Origin: UBA3537 sp965658025
GTDB lineage: Bacteria; Bacteroidota; Bacteroidia; Flavobacteriales; Flavobacteriaceae
Direction: 5' to 3'
Assembly: GCA_965658025.1 (NCBI GenBank)
Contig: CBFHQL010000011.1
Coordinates: forward strand, 1-50,618
DNA: 50,618 bases
The notes beneath the pieces were generated by a model. It had not been told where the DNA came from, made no database searches, and saw nothing but the letters and a program-made list of their open reading frames with translations. Made by a program: the position numbers and the translations under genes. This document shows, in pieces, positions 1 to 8,799 of the stretch (position 1 is its first letter; each line of letters starts with the position of its first letter).

Positions 1-497
1 ACAGTATTTTTTAGTAAATTTTTGACTTCCTCTGATTCTGAAGCGGCCAAGTGATAAGCAAGTAATAACGCTGCATTGGAACCACTGGCCTCATTGCCAT
101 GAATTGAAAACCCTTGATATACAACTACAGGTCTATTTTCTATACCCAATCGATCGTTTCCATCAGTAGCTTGTACATGAGCTTTCTTAATTACCTCTAA
201 TTGTTGATGATTTTCTGGACTAGTGATGGTCAATAATATTAGTGGACGCCCCTCAAAAGTTGTCCCTCTGTTTTCGAGTTTTATCCGATCAGATGTTTTG
301 GCCAATGTTTGCATATAATACAGCAATTTGTCGTGGGTGATGTGCCACTGCCCAACTTGATGACCAATAATCGACTTTGGTGTGGGGATTTCAGCATTGT
401 ATTGAGCGCTGTTTGGTAAATAGTATTCCAAATTAGGTATAGATTGTGCACCAATGAATATTGGTATCCATAGTAAAAGAAGGCGTAATTTCATCAT
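1..497 (-). CDS. M14-family zinc carboxypeptidase, 5' part only
   Basis: The reading frame starts at ATG 497-495 and runs off the left edge after 165 codons, so only the N-terminus is present. The first ~18 residues form a signal peptide ending IGAQS, so the product is exported. The visible part resembles the N-terminal half of M14 metallocarboxypeptidases: a substrate-region start (KSIIGHQVGQWH), the strand motif GTTFEGRPL, and the zinc-binding HxxE motif as HGNE (His133, Glu136). Family knowledge: these enzymes remove C-terminal residues from peptides using Zn2+; the third zinc ligand and catalytic Glu would lie beyond the window. A second in-frame ATG follows at once (494), so the start is uncertain by one codon. 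The gene lies downstream of DUF3276 on the same strand, but a terminator hairpin separates them. Confidence 0.8.
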   Translation of the reverse strand, partial: MMKLRLLLLWIPIFIGAQSIPNLEYYLPNSAQYNAEIPTPKSIIGHQVGQWHITHDKLLYYMQTLAKTSDRIKLENRGTTFEGRPLILLTITSPENHQQLEVIKKAHVQATDGNDRLGIENRPVVVYQGFSIHGNEASGSNAALLLAYHLAASESEEVKNLLKNT

Positions 498-514
498 AAA
501 AAATTTACTATAAA

Positions 515-547
515 TATAAAAAAAAACCGCCTTTACTAAGGCGGTTT
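515..547 (-). terminator. Rho-independent terminator of the DUF3276 gene
   Basis: Read on the minus strand, AAACCGCC, an 8-nt loop and GGCGGTTT (plus-strand arms 524-531 and 540-547) are followed by a T run (515-526 as A on the plus strand). It lies 23 bases past the stop codon of the DUF3276 gene. Confidence 0.8.
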
Positions 548-570
548 GTAGTGTTGTATGTGTTTAAGAT

Positions 571-930
571 TTAAATATCATCAAAATTTACATCGGTAAA
601 TCCACCTTCTGATGTGCTTTCAACTTCTTGATTTTCAGCATCTGAAGTGGGTTGGTTAGGGGTGTAATCACTAATGATTTCTTCTCCTTTTTCGCCTATA
701 ATAAAGTTTGTAGTTTCTTCCAGAATAGATTTAAATTCATTGAAATCTTCTTTATAAAGGTAGATTTTGTGTTTTTTGAAATGAAATGAACCATCGTCGT
801 TTGTGAATTTTTTGCTCTCTGTGATGGTAAGGTAGTAGTCTCCTGCTTTGGTAGACTTAACATCAAAAAAATAGGTTCTTCGTCCTGCACGTAGTGCTTT
901 AGAAAATATATCTTGTTCTCTTTCGCTCAT
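571..930 (-). CDS. PUR-family DNA/RNA-binding protein (DUF3276)
   Basis: 119 residues. The core (SKALRAGRRTYFFDVKSTKA, DYYLTITESKKF, GSFHFKKHKIYLYKEDF) is the conserved Bacteroidota DUF3276 / bacterial Pur-alpha fold, a small nucleic-acid-binding domain. The C-terminal ~35 residues are acidic and low in complexity, ending GGFTDVNFDDI, as in relatives. The open frame extends 12 codons upstream to 966, but I chose ATG 930 because MSEREQDIFSKALRAG matches how family members begin and the upstream residues (MVKFKLCKTPFI) look unlike the family. It is monocistronic, with its own terminator downstream. The biological role is not well established for this family; nucleic-acid binding is inferred from the fold. 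Confidence 0.88.
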   Translation of the reverse strand: MSEREQDIFSKALRAGRRTYFFDVKSTKAGDYYLTITESKKFTNDDGSFHFKKHKIYLYKEDFNEFKSILEETTNFIIGEKGEEIISDYTPNQPTSDAENQEVESTSEGGFTDVNFDDI

Positions 931-1035
931 AATGAAAGGTGTTTTACACAATTTAAACTTAACCAAAAGTCTAAAAAATATATGACCTCGCCAACTTTTT
1001 TAAACGATTATTTGAAGTATTTTATTCAAGAAAAG

Positions 1036-2790
1036 TTAGTGTGTTGCCTCTTGAAGTTGTTTTTCATACAGCGCTTTATAATACCCATTTTTGCTAATGA
1101 GTTGATTATGTGTACCTTCCTGTACAATTTTGCCCGCTTCCAATACGATGATGTGGTCGGCATTTTTGGCCGAAGAAATTCTGTGGCTTACAATAATTGT
1201 GGTTCTATTTTTAGTGATTTTTTCCAAATTATTTAAAATTTGTTCCTCAGTTTCGGTATCAACGGCCGAAAGACAATCGTCTAAAAGCAATATTTGAGGA
1301 GATTTTATAAATGCTCGTGCTATAGAAACACGTTGTTTTTGTCCCCCCGAAAGTGTGATACCACGTTCTCCTAAAATCGTTTCATAGCCCTCCGAAAAAT
1401 TAATGATATTTTCATGGACAACCGCATGTTTTGCTGCTTTAATCACCTCTTGCGTGCTGGCATCATTTTTCCCAAACTTAATGTTGTTGTTGAGAGTATC
1501 AGAAAACAAAAAGGGATCTTGTGGAACGTATCCGATACTGCTGCGCAAACTGTGAAGATTTACATCTTCAATTAGGGTGTCATCAATTTTTATTTGCCCG
1601 CTACTGCTGTTATACATCCTTCCAATGAGTTCCAAAATAGTGGTTTTTCCACAGCCCGTTTTTCCAATAATGGCCAATGTTTTGCCTTGCGCGATGGTAA
1701 AACTCACGCCCTTTAAGGCCTCAATATTAGTGTCTTGATATGTGAAATACACATTTTCAAATACGATTTTACCTTTTATCTCGGTGGGTTGTTTTTGTGT
1801 GTTATAAACTGTTGGTTTTTGTTTTAAAAACGCATTGATACGTTTTTGAGAAGCTTCAGCTTGTTGAACCAACGATGTAACCCAACCAACGGACGCTACG
1901 GGCCATGTAAGCATATTGACATAGATAATAAACTCTGCAATTGTCCCTAGTTCTTTTATTTCACCACTGATGTATTGTTGTCCACCGACATAAATGACCA
2001 ATAGATTGCTGGTACCAATTAACAAAAGCATTAGTGGAAAAAAGAAGGCCTGAGTTTTCGTTAAATTCAAACGCTTTTTGCGCTGATCGTTGGATAAATC
2101 TGCAAAATTATCTTCTGTTTCATCTTCCAAAGCATATGCTTTTGTAACCTTGATTCCACTGAAAATTTCTTGTGTAGTAGAAGTCAATACAGAAAGTTGC
2201 TCTTGTACAATGGTACTCCGAGTGTGGATAAACTTGCTTAAAAAATAGATTGATAAGGAAAGAACAGGCAAGGGGATGATGGTGTACAGTGTGAGTGTTG
2301 GTGCTTTACTGTACATATATGCAAGAGCTACAACAAATAGTGTAATCATGTTTATGGTATACATGAGTGCTGGCCCCACATACATACGTACTTTTCCAAC
2401 ATCTTCTGAAATACGATTGATGAGGTCTCCCGTTCTGTTTTGTTTGTAAAAAGGAAGGCACAACCGTTGATAGTGCGCGTAAATTTCGTTTTTCAAATCA
2501 TATTCGATGTATCTTGATACATTGATGAGGGTTTGTCGCATCAAAAACGTAAAAAACCCAGTCGCGATTGCTGCACCTAAAATCAAAAGGATTTTCAGCC
2601 CAATAGCTTTTTTGAACTGAGCTTCATCTATGGGTGCTGAAAGTTGCTCGGTAACTAAGGTAATGACATCGCCAATGAGCCGCGGCGTAAATAATGAAAA
2701 AATCTTTGCACAGGCCACAATAATAACCCCAAGAACAACTCTGTACTTGTATTTGATAAAATATTTATTGAGGTAACGTAGCTCTTTCAT
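1036..2790 (-). CDS. ABC exporter half-transporter (permease fused to ATPase)
   Basis: 584 residues, the normal length for MsbA/MdlB-type half-transporters that work as homo- or heterodimers in the inner membrane. Residues ~15-310 form the six-helix ABC_membrane domain (hydrophobic stretches near 20-40, 65-85, 140-185, 255-300). The ATPase domain follows: Walker A GKTGCGKTT near residue 380, Q-loop GYVPQDPF, signature LSGGQKQR near 480, Walker B ILLLDD near 502 and H-loop IVSHR. All catalytic motifs are intact, so it should be active. The substrate cannot be read from sequence; lipid or drug export is the usual role. It is divergent from nusB with a 157-bp shared upstream region. Confidence 0.9.
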   Translation of the reverse strand: MKELRYLNKYFIKYKYRVVLGVIIVACAKIFSLFTPRLIGDVITLVTEQLSAPIDEAQFKKAIGLKILLILGAAIATGFFTFLMRQTLINVSRYIEYDLKNEIYAHYQRLCLPFYKQNRTGDLINRISEDVGKVRMYVGPALMYTINMITLFVVALAYMYSKAPTLTLYTIIPLPVLSLSIYFLSKFIHTRSTIVQEQLSVLTSTTQEIFSGIKVTKAYALEDETEDNFADLSNDQRKKRLNLTKTQAFFFPLMLLLIGTSNLLVIYVGGQQYISGEIKELGTIAEFIIYVNMLTWPVASVGWVTSLVQQAEASQKRINAFLKQKPTVYNTQKQPTEIKGKIVFENVYFTYQDTNIEALKGVSFTIAQGKTLAIIGKTGCGKTTILELIGRMYNSSSGQIKIDDTLIEDVNLHSLRSSIGYVPQDPFLFSDTLNNNIKFGKNDASTQEVIKAAKHAVVHENIINFSEGYETILGERGITLSGGQKQRVSIARAFIKSPQILLLDDCLSAVDTETEEQILNNLEKITKNRTTIIVSHRISSAKNADHIIVLEAGKIVQEGTHNQLISKNGYYKALYEKQLQEATH

Positions 2791-2879
2791 AATCAGAATC
2801 CATGCAAAGATACTTCTTAGATTTTAGAAGATATATTATAAAAAAACTAATTTTCAATTTTTTAAGACCAAAATAACAT

Positions 2880-2887
2880 TATTTTTG
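2880..2887 (+). promoter_or_regulatory. Possible -7 box for the nusB operon
   Basis: TATTTTTG matches the Bacteroidota -7 consensus TAnnTTTG, 60 bp before the nusB start. No convincing TTTG -33 element sits 19-21 bp upstream, so this is tentative. Confidence 0.35.
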
Positions 2888-2947
2888 CAAGGCAAATACC
2901 AAATATTTGCACCTTAATAATTGAATTATTCATAAGTTCTTTAGATC

Positions 2948-3886
2948 ATGTTAAACAGGAGACATATTCGTGCAAAAGTGATGCAAATCCTCTATGCACA
3001 AACAAGCAATAGTTCGGAAGCGACTCTATCTTCTCAATTGCAACAAAATTTCGAGCATATGTATTCCCTTTACCTGCTCTTGTTGTCCTTGTTGCTAAAA
3101 CTCCGCGAACGTGCCGAAGATCATCAACAAAAAGCCAAACAGAAATTTCGCCCTTCGCATGAAGATGAAAACCCTAATATGCGTTTTGTTCAAAATGGAC
3201 TTTTGGTTCATCTAGCCCAAAGCACATCTTTAGCATCTAAACTTAAACAATATAACATCGATTTTTGGGAACATGATGGCGAGTATGTAGAGTTGTTGTT
3301 TCAAGAGATGATGCAAAGTAATTTGTACCGATCTTATATGAATGCTTCCCAAACTTCATTTAAAAAGGACACTGCCTTTGTTGTTGATTTATTCAAAGAG
3401 ATTATAGCTCCAAATGAAAAGCTATACGACTATTTGGAAGACAAAAACCTCACTTGGATCGACGATTTACCTGTCGTGAATACAGCTTTGGTGAAACTAT
3501 TCAACAAACTTAAAGAGAATTCCCCAGAAACGTATTTCACACCTCTACTTTTCAAAGACAAAGATGATCAGGGGTTTGGGGTATTGCTGATGACCAAAAC
3601 ATTGAACAACGCAGAAAAGTTTAATGAAGAAATTATCCTCAATACTAAAAATTGGGACAAAGACCGTATTGCTACCATTGATTTTGTATTGCTTCAAATG
3701 GCACTGTGTGAGTTCCAAGAATTTCCAACCATTCCTACCAAAGTGACCATAAACGAGTACATCGAACTGGCCAAAGAATATTCTACCCCAAAAAGCAACG
3801 TTTTTATTAATGGAGTTTTAGATAAAATTGTGCGCGAATACACTGAGAATAAAACCTTAAACAAGAAAGGCCGTGGATTAATGTAA
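2948..3886 (+). CDS. nusB: Transcription antitermination factor NusB
   Basis: 312 residues. The start MLNRRHIRAKVMQILYAQ is the classic NusB N-terminus, and the C-terminal part (DRIATIDFVLLQMALCE, PTKVTINEYIELAKEYSTPKS, FINGVLDKI) is the conserved NusB helical core. NusB binds boxA RNA with NusE (S10) to allow antitermination in rRNA operons. Bacterial NusB is usually ~140 residues; the extra ~160 residues between the N-terminal helix and the core are the known Flavobacteriia-type expansion rather than a fusion to a recognisable domain. It heads a three-gene run with DUF1573 (57 bp gap) and yajC. Confidence 0.9.
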   Translation: MLNRRHIRAKVMQILYAQTSNSSEATLSSQLQQNFEHMYSLYLLLLSLLLKLRERAEDHQQKAKQKFRPSHEDENPNMRFVQNGLLVHLAQSTSLASKLKQYNIDFWEHDGEYVELLFQEMMQSNLYRSYMNASQTSFKKDTAFVVDLFKEIIAPNEKLYDYLEDKNLTWIDDLPVVNTALVKLFNKLKENSPETYFTPLLFKDKDDQGFGVLLMTKTLNNAEKFNEEIILNTKNWDKDRIATIDFVLLQMALCEFQEFPTIPTKVTINEYIELAKEYSTPKSNVFINGVLDKIVREYTENKTLNKKGRGLM

Positions 3887-3943
3887 TTTTTATTAAATTT
3901 AACCCGCAAAAAAAATTAATTTTTAATCAATACTAATTTACTC

Positions 3944-4429
3944 ATGAAAAAACTGTTTTTATGCTTTATTGCAACAGCACTTGTTTCTTTCACTTCTTGT
4001 AAAGAAAAAGCAACCGATAAAATAAACCAAGAAAATGTAGAAAAAGCAGCAGAACGCGATGCGCAAACCATTGTATATCCTGCCGTTACTTTTGATAAAT
4101 TAACACACGACTTTGGTGAAATTCAAAATGGAACACCTGTCGAGACGGTATTTACTTACACCAACTCTGGAAAGTCTCCTTTGGTAGTCACTGACATCAA
4201 AAGTACTTGCGGTTGTACTGTACCTCAAGGATGGAGTAGAGAACCTCTAGCACCAGGGGCATCGTCTCAGTTTACAGTAAAGTTTAATGGTAAAGGTGCC
4301 AATAAGGTCTCGAAAACCATCACGCTCACGACCAACACTGAAAAAGGAAAAGAGCAAGTACGTATTTCGGCCTTTGTCAAGCCAGATCCGAATGCAGCAC
4401 CAATGGTAAAACCAACAACTAATCAATAA
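3944..4429 (+). CDS. DUF1573 lipoprotein
   Basis: 161 residues. The N-terminus is a lipoprotein signal with lipobox SFTSC (Cys19), so the product is likely anchored in a membrane facing the periplasm. Residues ~50-145 are a DUF1573 domain, an Ig-like/ASH-type beta sandwich, with the typical phrases HDFGEIQNG, TNSGKSPLVVTDIKSTCGCT and FNGKG. The paired cysteines in STCGCTVP are a family hallmark. No enzymatic role is known. Gene order nusB-DUF1573-yajC is common in this phylum and suggests co-transcription; yajC begins 8 bases after its stop. Confidence 0.88.
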   Translation: MKKLFLCFIATALVSFTSCKEKATDKINQENVEKAAERDAQTIVYPAVTFDKLTHDFGEIQNGTPVETVFTYTNSGKSPLVVTDIKSTCGCTVPQGWSREPLAPGASSQFTVKFNGKGANKVSKTITLTTNTEKGKEQVRISAFVKPDPNAAPMVKPTTNQ

Positions 4430-4437
4430 ACACACAT

Positions 4438-4725
4438 ATGGAAGGTTTGAGTAATTATATGCCCTTTATTTTAATGTTTGTGATTGTGTATTTTTTCATG
4501 ATCGCACCACAAATGAAGCGTGCCAAAAAAGAAAAACGATTTGCCGCAGCGCTCAAAAAAGGGGATCGTGTGATTACCAAATCGGGGATGCATGGCAAAG
4601 TTGCAGAACTTAACGATAAAGATGCTTCTTGTGTTATTGAAACTCAAGCGGGTAAAATAAAATTTGACCGTTCTGCCATTTCTATGGAAATGACCCAAAA
4701 ACTAAACACTTCCAAAACGAAGTAA
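4438..4725 (+). CDS. yajC: Preprotein translocase accessory subunit YajC
   Basis: 95 residues with one N-terminal transmembrane helix (FILMFVIVYFFMIAPQMKR) and a small basic cytoplasmic domain beginning KKGDRVITKSGMHGKVAEL. The signature IAPQMKRAKKEK after the helix is diagnostic of YajC, which associates with SecDF and SecYEG at the inner membrane. It is the last gene of the nusB run, closed by a perfect palindromic terminator. Confidence 0.93.
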   Translation: MEGLSNYMPFILMFVIVYFFMIAPQMKRAKKEKRFAAALKKGDRVITKSGMHGKVAELNDKDASCVIETQAGKIKFDRSAISMEMTQKLNTSKTK

Positions 4726-4740
4726 GTTGATTTAACTTAA

Positions 4741-4769
4741 AAAAAGCTGCCATATGGCAGCTTTTTTTT
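4741..4769. terminator. Bidirectional terminator between yajC and pepT
   Basis: Positions 4741-4766 are a perfect 26-bp palindrome: an A run, GCTGCC, its complement GGCAGC and a T run. It serves convergent genes on both strands; its right edge touches the pepT stop codon at 4768. Confidence 0.88.
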
Positions 4770-6009
4770 ATGCATATTTCTTTTGCGTCAATTCAGCAAT
4801 TGTACAAATCACTTTTGTGGCTTTAAGGATACTCTCTAAGGGGACATATTCATAGCGTCCATGAAAGTGATGTCCTCCTGCAAAAATATTGGGGCAAGGT
4901 AGTCCCATATAACTGAGTTGAGAACCATCGGTCCCGCCACGGATGGGTTTAATCAGTGGGGTAATGCCCAAAGACGTCATGGCCTCCTCGGCTATAGCTA
5001 CAATATGCATCACTGGGGTTATCTTGTCTTTCATGTTGTAATATTGGTCTTTAATTTCGGCTTCTATAGTAATCTCCTCATATTTTCGTTTAAAGGCCTC
5101 AACCAGTTGTTTTACAGTGGTTTTTCGGGCTTCAAAAAGATCAAAATCGTGGTCGCGGATGATGTATTTTAAGACGGTTTTTTCAACCTTTCCTTCCATA
5201 TGGTGTAAGTGATAAAACCCCTCATACCCTTCGGTGTGTTCTGGGGTTTCTTTTTCAGGCAAACGGTCAATAAATTTTTGGGCATAATACATCGAATTGA
5301 CCATTTTTCCTTTGGCAGAGCCCGGATGAACAATTCTTCCGTAGATGGTAATTTCGGCACTGGCGGCATTAAAATTTTCATATTCCAGTTCCCCCACCTG
5401 ACTCCCGTCCATGGTGTAGCCCCATTGGGCACCAAATTTTTGAACATCAAATTTATGAGCCCCACGGCCTATTTCTTCGTCAGGGGTAAAGCCCACTTTG
5501 ATGGGGCCATGTTTGATTTCGGGGTGTTGAACAAGGTATTCCATAGCGCTTACAATTTCGCAAACCCCCGCTTTATCATCAGCACCCAATAGGGTGGTAC
5601 CATCTGTTGTGATGAGGGTTTGTCCTGTGTACAACAACAAATCTTCAAAGTCATTGGGAGATAAAATGATGTTTTCTTTAGCATTCAAAACAATGTCTTT
5701 TCCGTCGTACTCTTCAACAATTTGAGGCGAAACATTTGTGGCCGTAAAATCGGGAGAAGTATCAAAATGAGAAATAAAACCAATAGCCGGAACATCGTGG
5801 TCTACATTAGAAGGTAAGGTACCCATCACATAGGCATGTTCATCAATCGTAACATCTTCTAAACCAATGGTTTTGAGCTCATGAGCAAGGTGCTTGGCCA
5901 AAGCCCATTGTTTTTCTGTACTGGGTGTAGTTTTAGAATGGGGATCGCTTTGCGTGTCCATTTTTACATAAGTCAAAAAACGATCTAAGATTTTTTTGCG
6001 GTCTAACAT
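4768..6009 (-). CDS. pepT: Peptidase T (tripeptide aminopeptidase)
   Basis: 413 residues, matching PepT (about 408-413). It is an M20 zinc peptidase that cleaves the N-terminal residue from tripeptides in the cytoplasm. Visible motifs: metal-ligand HFDTSPD (His81, Asp83), bridging Asp region LLGADDKAG (~144), general base and ligand PDEEIGRGAH (Glu178/179), IRGGTDGSQLS, and the terminal metal-ligand region NIFAGGHHFHGRYEYV. The open frame extends 16 codons further to 6057, but MLDRKKILDRFLTYVKMDTQSDP is the family start, so I chose ATG 6009. It is monocistronic and divergent from pyrD. Confidence 0.93.
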   Translation of the reverse strand: MLDRKKILDRFLTYVKMDTQSDPHSKTTPSTEKQWALAKHLAHELKTIGLEDVTIDEHAYVMGTLPSNVDHDVPAIGFISHFDTSPDFTATNVSPQIVEEYDGKDIVLNAKENIILSPNDFEDLLLYTGQTLITTDGTTLLGADDKAGVCEIVSAMEYLVQHPEIKHGPIKVGFTPDEEIGRGAHKFDVQKFGAQWGYTMDGSQVGELEYENFNAASAEITIYGRIVHPGSAKGKMVNSMYYAQKFIDRLPEKETPEHTEGYEGFYHLHHMEGKVEKTVLKYIIRDHDFDLFEARKTTVKQLVEAFKRKYEEITIEAEIKDQYYNMKDKITPVMHIVAIAEEAMTSLGITPLIKPIRGGTDGSQLSYMGLPCPNIFAGGHHFHGRYEYVPLESILKATKVICTIAELTQKKYA

Positions 6010-6106
6010 TTGAAATAGGATTTGTTCAAAAATAATTAACCTAAACAAACAAGGCAAATCTTCTGCTTCTTTTGTTTGGGTCTTTTTTAGTCTTCTTAAA
6101 TTAATG

Positions 6107-6114
6107 TATTTTTG
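6107..6114 (+). promoter_or_regulatory. -7 promoter box for pyrD
   Basis: TATTTTTG fits TAnnTTTG and lies 17 bp before ATG 6131. Because the box overlaps the longer open frame (from 6104), it supports the downstream start for pyrD. The -33 element is not clear. Confidence 0.5.
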
Positions 6115-6130
6115 CAGTCAAATACTTAGC

Positions 6131-7174
6131 ATGTACAAGGCCGTCATTCGTTCTATTCTCTTTAAATTCGACCCCGAAGCGGTTCATTATTTTACCTTCG
6201 ATTTTATAAAATTAATTTCTAAAATCCCATTGATTCCTTCTTTGCTACGGCGCATGTTTAAGGTAAAACACCCTGTTTTGCAACGTGAATTATTTGGCCT
6301 AACCTTTGAAAATCCTGTTGGCCTTGCGGCTGGTTTTGATAAAAATGCTGTGTTGTATAATGAGTTGTCCAATTTTGGATTTGGTTTTATAGAAATTGGA
6401 ACGGTTACTCCAAAAGCCCAAGCGGGAAACCCCAAAAAACGTCTTTTTCGCCTCAAAGACGATCAGGGCTTGATTAATAGAATGGGGTTTAATAATGCTG
6501 GACTTGAAGCAGTCATAAAACAGTTGAAACCGAACAAAAAGCGCCTCATCATCGGGGGAAATATCGGAAAAAATACAGCGACCAGTCCAGAAAAGTATAC
6601 CGAAGATTATGCAACTTGTTTTAAGGCCTTGCATTCTTATGTGGACTATTTTGTGCTTAATGTGAGTTGTCCAAACGTAGGCAGTCATGCAAAACTTACA
6701 GACAAAGATTATTTGGAAGAACTCATAACGGAAATGAAGCGTTTGAACACTACCTTTGCAGTTCAAAAACCTATTTTACTTAAAATTGCCCCCGATTTAA
6801 ACAACACACAATTGGACGAAATCATTGAGTTGATTTCAAAAACAAAAATAGCTGGGGTAATTGCCTCCAATACGTCCATTTCTAGAGAAGGACTTAGTAC
6901 ACCCCAACAGCGATTAGACAAAATTGGCAATGGTGGTTTGAGTGGTCAGCCCATCAAAGCCAAAAGCACTGAAGTGATTCGTTATCTTTCTGAGCAAAGC
7001 AATAAAGCTTTTCCAATCATTGGTGTAGGAGGGATTCATTCTGCCGAAGACGCTCTTGAAAAAATTGATGCCGGAGCGGATTTGGTTCAGATTTATACAG
7101 GATTTGTATATGAAGGCCCTGCATTGATTAAACGCATTAATAAGGCGCTTATACAAAGAGCAAGGGTCATATAA
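6131..7174 (+). CDS. pyrD: Dihydroorotate dehydrogenase (quinone), class 2
   Basis: 347 residues. It oxidises dihydroorotate to orotate with quinone as acceptor, the fourth step of UMP synthesis, at the inner membrane. The N-terminal helix region (MYKAVIRSILFKFDPEAVHYF) is the class 2 membrane-binding extension. FMN/substrate motifs in order: NPVGLAAGFDKNA, GFIEIGTVTPKAQ, NRMGFNNAG, GGNIGKN, VLNVSCPN (catalytic Ser region), LKIAPD, ASNTS, GGLSG, GVGGI and AGADLVQIYTGF. Start ATG 6131 was chosen over 6104 because the latter would sit on the promoter box and the protein then begins as in relatives. The LysE-type exporter follows 2 bases after the stop. Confidence 0.93.
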   Translation: MYKAVIRSILFKFDPEAVHYFTFDFIKLISKIPLIPSLLRRMFKVKHPVLQRELFGLTFENPVGLAAGFDKNAVLYNELSNFGFGFIEIGTVTPKAQAGNPKKRLFRLKDDQGLINRMGFNNAGLEAVIKQLKPNKKRLIIGGNIGKNTATSPEKYTEDYATCFKALHSYVDYFVLNVSCPNVGSHAKLTDKDYLEELITEMKRLNTTFAVQKPILLKIAPDLNNTQLDEIIELISKTKIAGVIASNTSISREGLSTPQQRLDKIGNGGLSGQPIKAKSTEVIRYLSEQSNKAFPIIGVGGIHSAEDALEKIDAGADLVQIYTGFVYEGPALIKRINKALIQRARVI

Positions 7175-7176
7175 TA

Positions 7177-7797
7177 TTGAATATTGAGGTTCTCATATCA
7201 TTTATTATTGCAACAGCAACGTTGGCCTTTTCTCCAGGCCCCGATAATATATTTGTTTTAATTCAGAGTGCAACCTATGGTAAAAAGTCTGGAATGGCTG
7301 TGGTGGGTGGATTAATGACGGGTTGTTTGATTCACACCTCATTGGTGGCTTTTGGTTTATCTGCTTTTATTCAGGCTAATGAAAAATTATATTGGATTCT
7401 AAAAGTTTTTGGCGCAGCATATCTACTATTTCTGGCTTTTAAAGTTTACAAATCAAAACAAAATTTAACCATATTAACTACTGAAGTTTCGCAAAAAAAA
7501 TTCATTCAATTATTTAAGCAAGGTTTTATAATGAATGTTCTGAACCCAAAGGTTTCAATTTTCTTTTTAGCCTTTTTTCCTGCTTTTATCTTTAGTGATA
7601 CTATTTCTCTTTTTAAGCAGTTTTATGTACTAGGTTTTCTTTTCGTTATAACGTCTTTTGTAGTGTTTTCATCTTTTGTGGTATTGTCAGGATTTTTTTC
7701 AAAATTATTTTTGAACTCACCAAAAAAAATAAAACTCTTAAAGCGTTTGCAGGTTGGTTTTTTTATTGGAATTGCAGTGCTGATTTTAAGAGGGTAA
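7177..7797 (+). CDS. LysE/RhtB-family amino-acid exporter
   Basis: 206 residues, about six transmembrane helices. The opening NIEVLISFIIATATLAFSPGPDNIFVL contains the family signature SPGPDN, followed by GKKSGMAVVGGLMTG and NVLNPKVSIFFLAFFP (the second conserved NPK motif). These proteins export amino acids or related metabolites across the inner membrane; the substrate is unknown. The start is TTG (7177-7179), 2 bases after the pyrD stop, which implies translational coupling. Its codon use is more AT-rich than pyrD. There is no evident functional link with pyrimidine synthesis. Confidence 0.85.
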   Translation: MNIEVLISFIIATATLAFSPGPDNIFVLIQSATYGKKSGMAVVGGLMTGCLIHTSLVAFGLSAFIQANEKLYWILKVFGAAYLLFLAFKVYKSKQNLTILTTEVSQKKFIQLFKQGFIMNVLNPKVSIFFLAFFPAFIFSDTISLFKQFYVLGFLFVITSFVVFSSFVVLSGFFSKLFLNSPKKIKLLKRLQVGFFIGIAVLILRG

Positions 7798-7817
7798 AAT
7801 AAAATTCAGATTTTATT
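7798..7817. terminator. Weak hairpin between convergent genes
   Basis: AATAAAAT, loop TCAG, ATTTTATT: an 8-bp stem made only of A-T pairs, sitting between the exporter stop and the nitronate monooxygenase stop. It may act as a weak bidirectional terminator. Confidence 0.35.
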
Positions 7818-7821
7818 ATTA

Positions 7822-8799
7822 TTATTCGTAAATTTTTAAAACCTCATTTTGTGCTTTGATTGCACTAATAAATTCATTCTTCATTTTATCTACAAGTTCT
7901 TTAACAGAAGGATTGTCATGGATATTTGTAACACCCTGCCCAGCAGACCATATAGTGCTCCATGCTTTGGCTTCTTTTTCCATGGCATTGAGTTCGTTTC
8001 CAAAGTCAATTTTTTTAGTTCTGGTAAGCATTTCTTCAGTGATGCCCATAGCTTCCAAACTTGGACGAAGAAAGTTGGCCGAAACGCCAGAAATAGCGGC
8101 GGTATAGACAATATCGCTCGCTCCAGAGTCAATAATCATGAATCTGTAATCTTCAGGGGCTTTACTTTCTTTGGTGTTGATAAATCGTGTCCCCATATAG
8201 GCCAAATCAGCACCCATTTGAAGGGCTGAAGCGACATCTCTACCATTTGAAATACAGCCTGATAGAATGATTGTTTTCTTGAAGAATTTCTTTATTTCTG
8301 CCACAAAAGGCATTGGATTAAGTGTGCCTGCGTGACCACCTGCTCCTGCGGATACTAAGATTAAACCATCAACACCAGCTTCGGCAGCTTTTTCGGCATG
8401 GCGTTTCTTGATGACATCATGAAATACAAGTCCACCATAGCTATGTATTGCGCCCACAAGTTGTGGTACAGCACCTAGCGAAGTGATGATGATTGGGACT
8501 TGATGTTTGATACAAATAGCCAGGTCTGCTTGAACTCTTGGATTGGTGTGGTGCACAATTAGATTTACCCCAAAAGGTGCTGGTTTTTTCCCCGTTTCTT
8601 TTTCAAAAGTATCAAGTGCAGTTTTGATTTCAATGATCCACTCTTCAAAACCCTCTGTTGTACGTTGATTGAGAGCTGGAAAAGTACCAACAATACCGTT
8701 TTTACAACATTCGATGACTAATTTTGGTCCAGAAATTAAAAACATTGGTGCTGCAATTACAGGTAAAGACAGTGTGTTTTCAAATTTTATTTCACTCAT
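7822..8799 (-). CDS. Nitronate monooxygenase-type FMN oxidoreductase
   Basis: 325 residues. The TIM-barrel pattern of the 2-nitropropane dioxygenase / nitronate monooxygenase family is clear: LPVIAAPMFLISGPKLV at the N-terminus, GVNLIVHHTNPR, GVDGLILVSAGAGGHAG (FMN phosphate loop), SGCISNGRDVASALQMGADLAYMGTRF. Family members oxidise alkyl nitronates to carbonyls plus nitrite using FMN and O2. True substrate specificity cannot be assigned. It appears monocistronic, convergent with the exporter and divergent from ppc. Confidence 0.85.
   Translation of the reverse strand: MSEIKFENTLSLPVIAAPMFLISGPKLVIECCKNGIVGTFPALNQRTTEGFEEWIIEIKTALDTFEKETGKKPAPFGVNLIVHHTNPRVQADLAICIKHQVPIIITSLGAVPQLVGAIHSYGGLVFHDVIKKRHAEKAAEAGVDGLILVSAGAGGHAGTLNPMPFVAEIKKFFKKTIILSGCISNGRDVASALQMGADLAYMGTRFINTKESKAPEDYRFMIIDSGASDIVYTAAISGVSANFLRPSLEAMGITEEMLTRTKKIDFGNELNAMEKEAKAWSTIWSAGQGVTNIHDNPSVKELVDKMKNEFISAIKAQNEVLKIYE

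Noticed and set aside
913..1236. 107-codon plus-strand frame across the DUF3276/ABC spacer
   Set aside because: It overlaps both the DUF3276 start and the conserved ATPase C-terminus in antisense; composition is Phe/Tyr/Cys-rich, typical of a shadow frame.
5209..5592. 127-codon plus-strand frame within pepT
   Set aside because: Antisense shadow of a well-conserved peptidase; no independent start or promoter.
6299..6766. 155-codon minus-strand frame within pyrD
   Set aside because: It fully overlaps conserved pyrD motifs on the other strand and its translation shows no family features.
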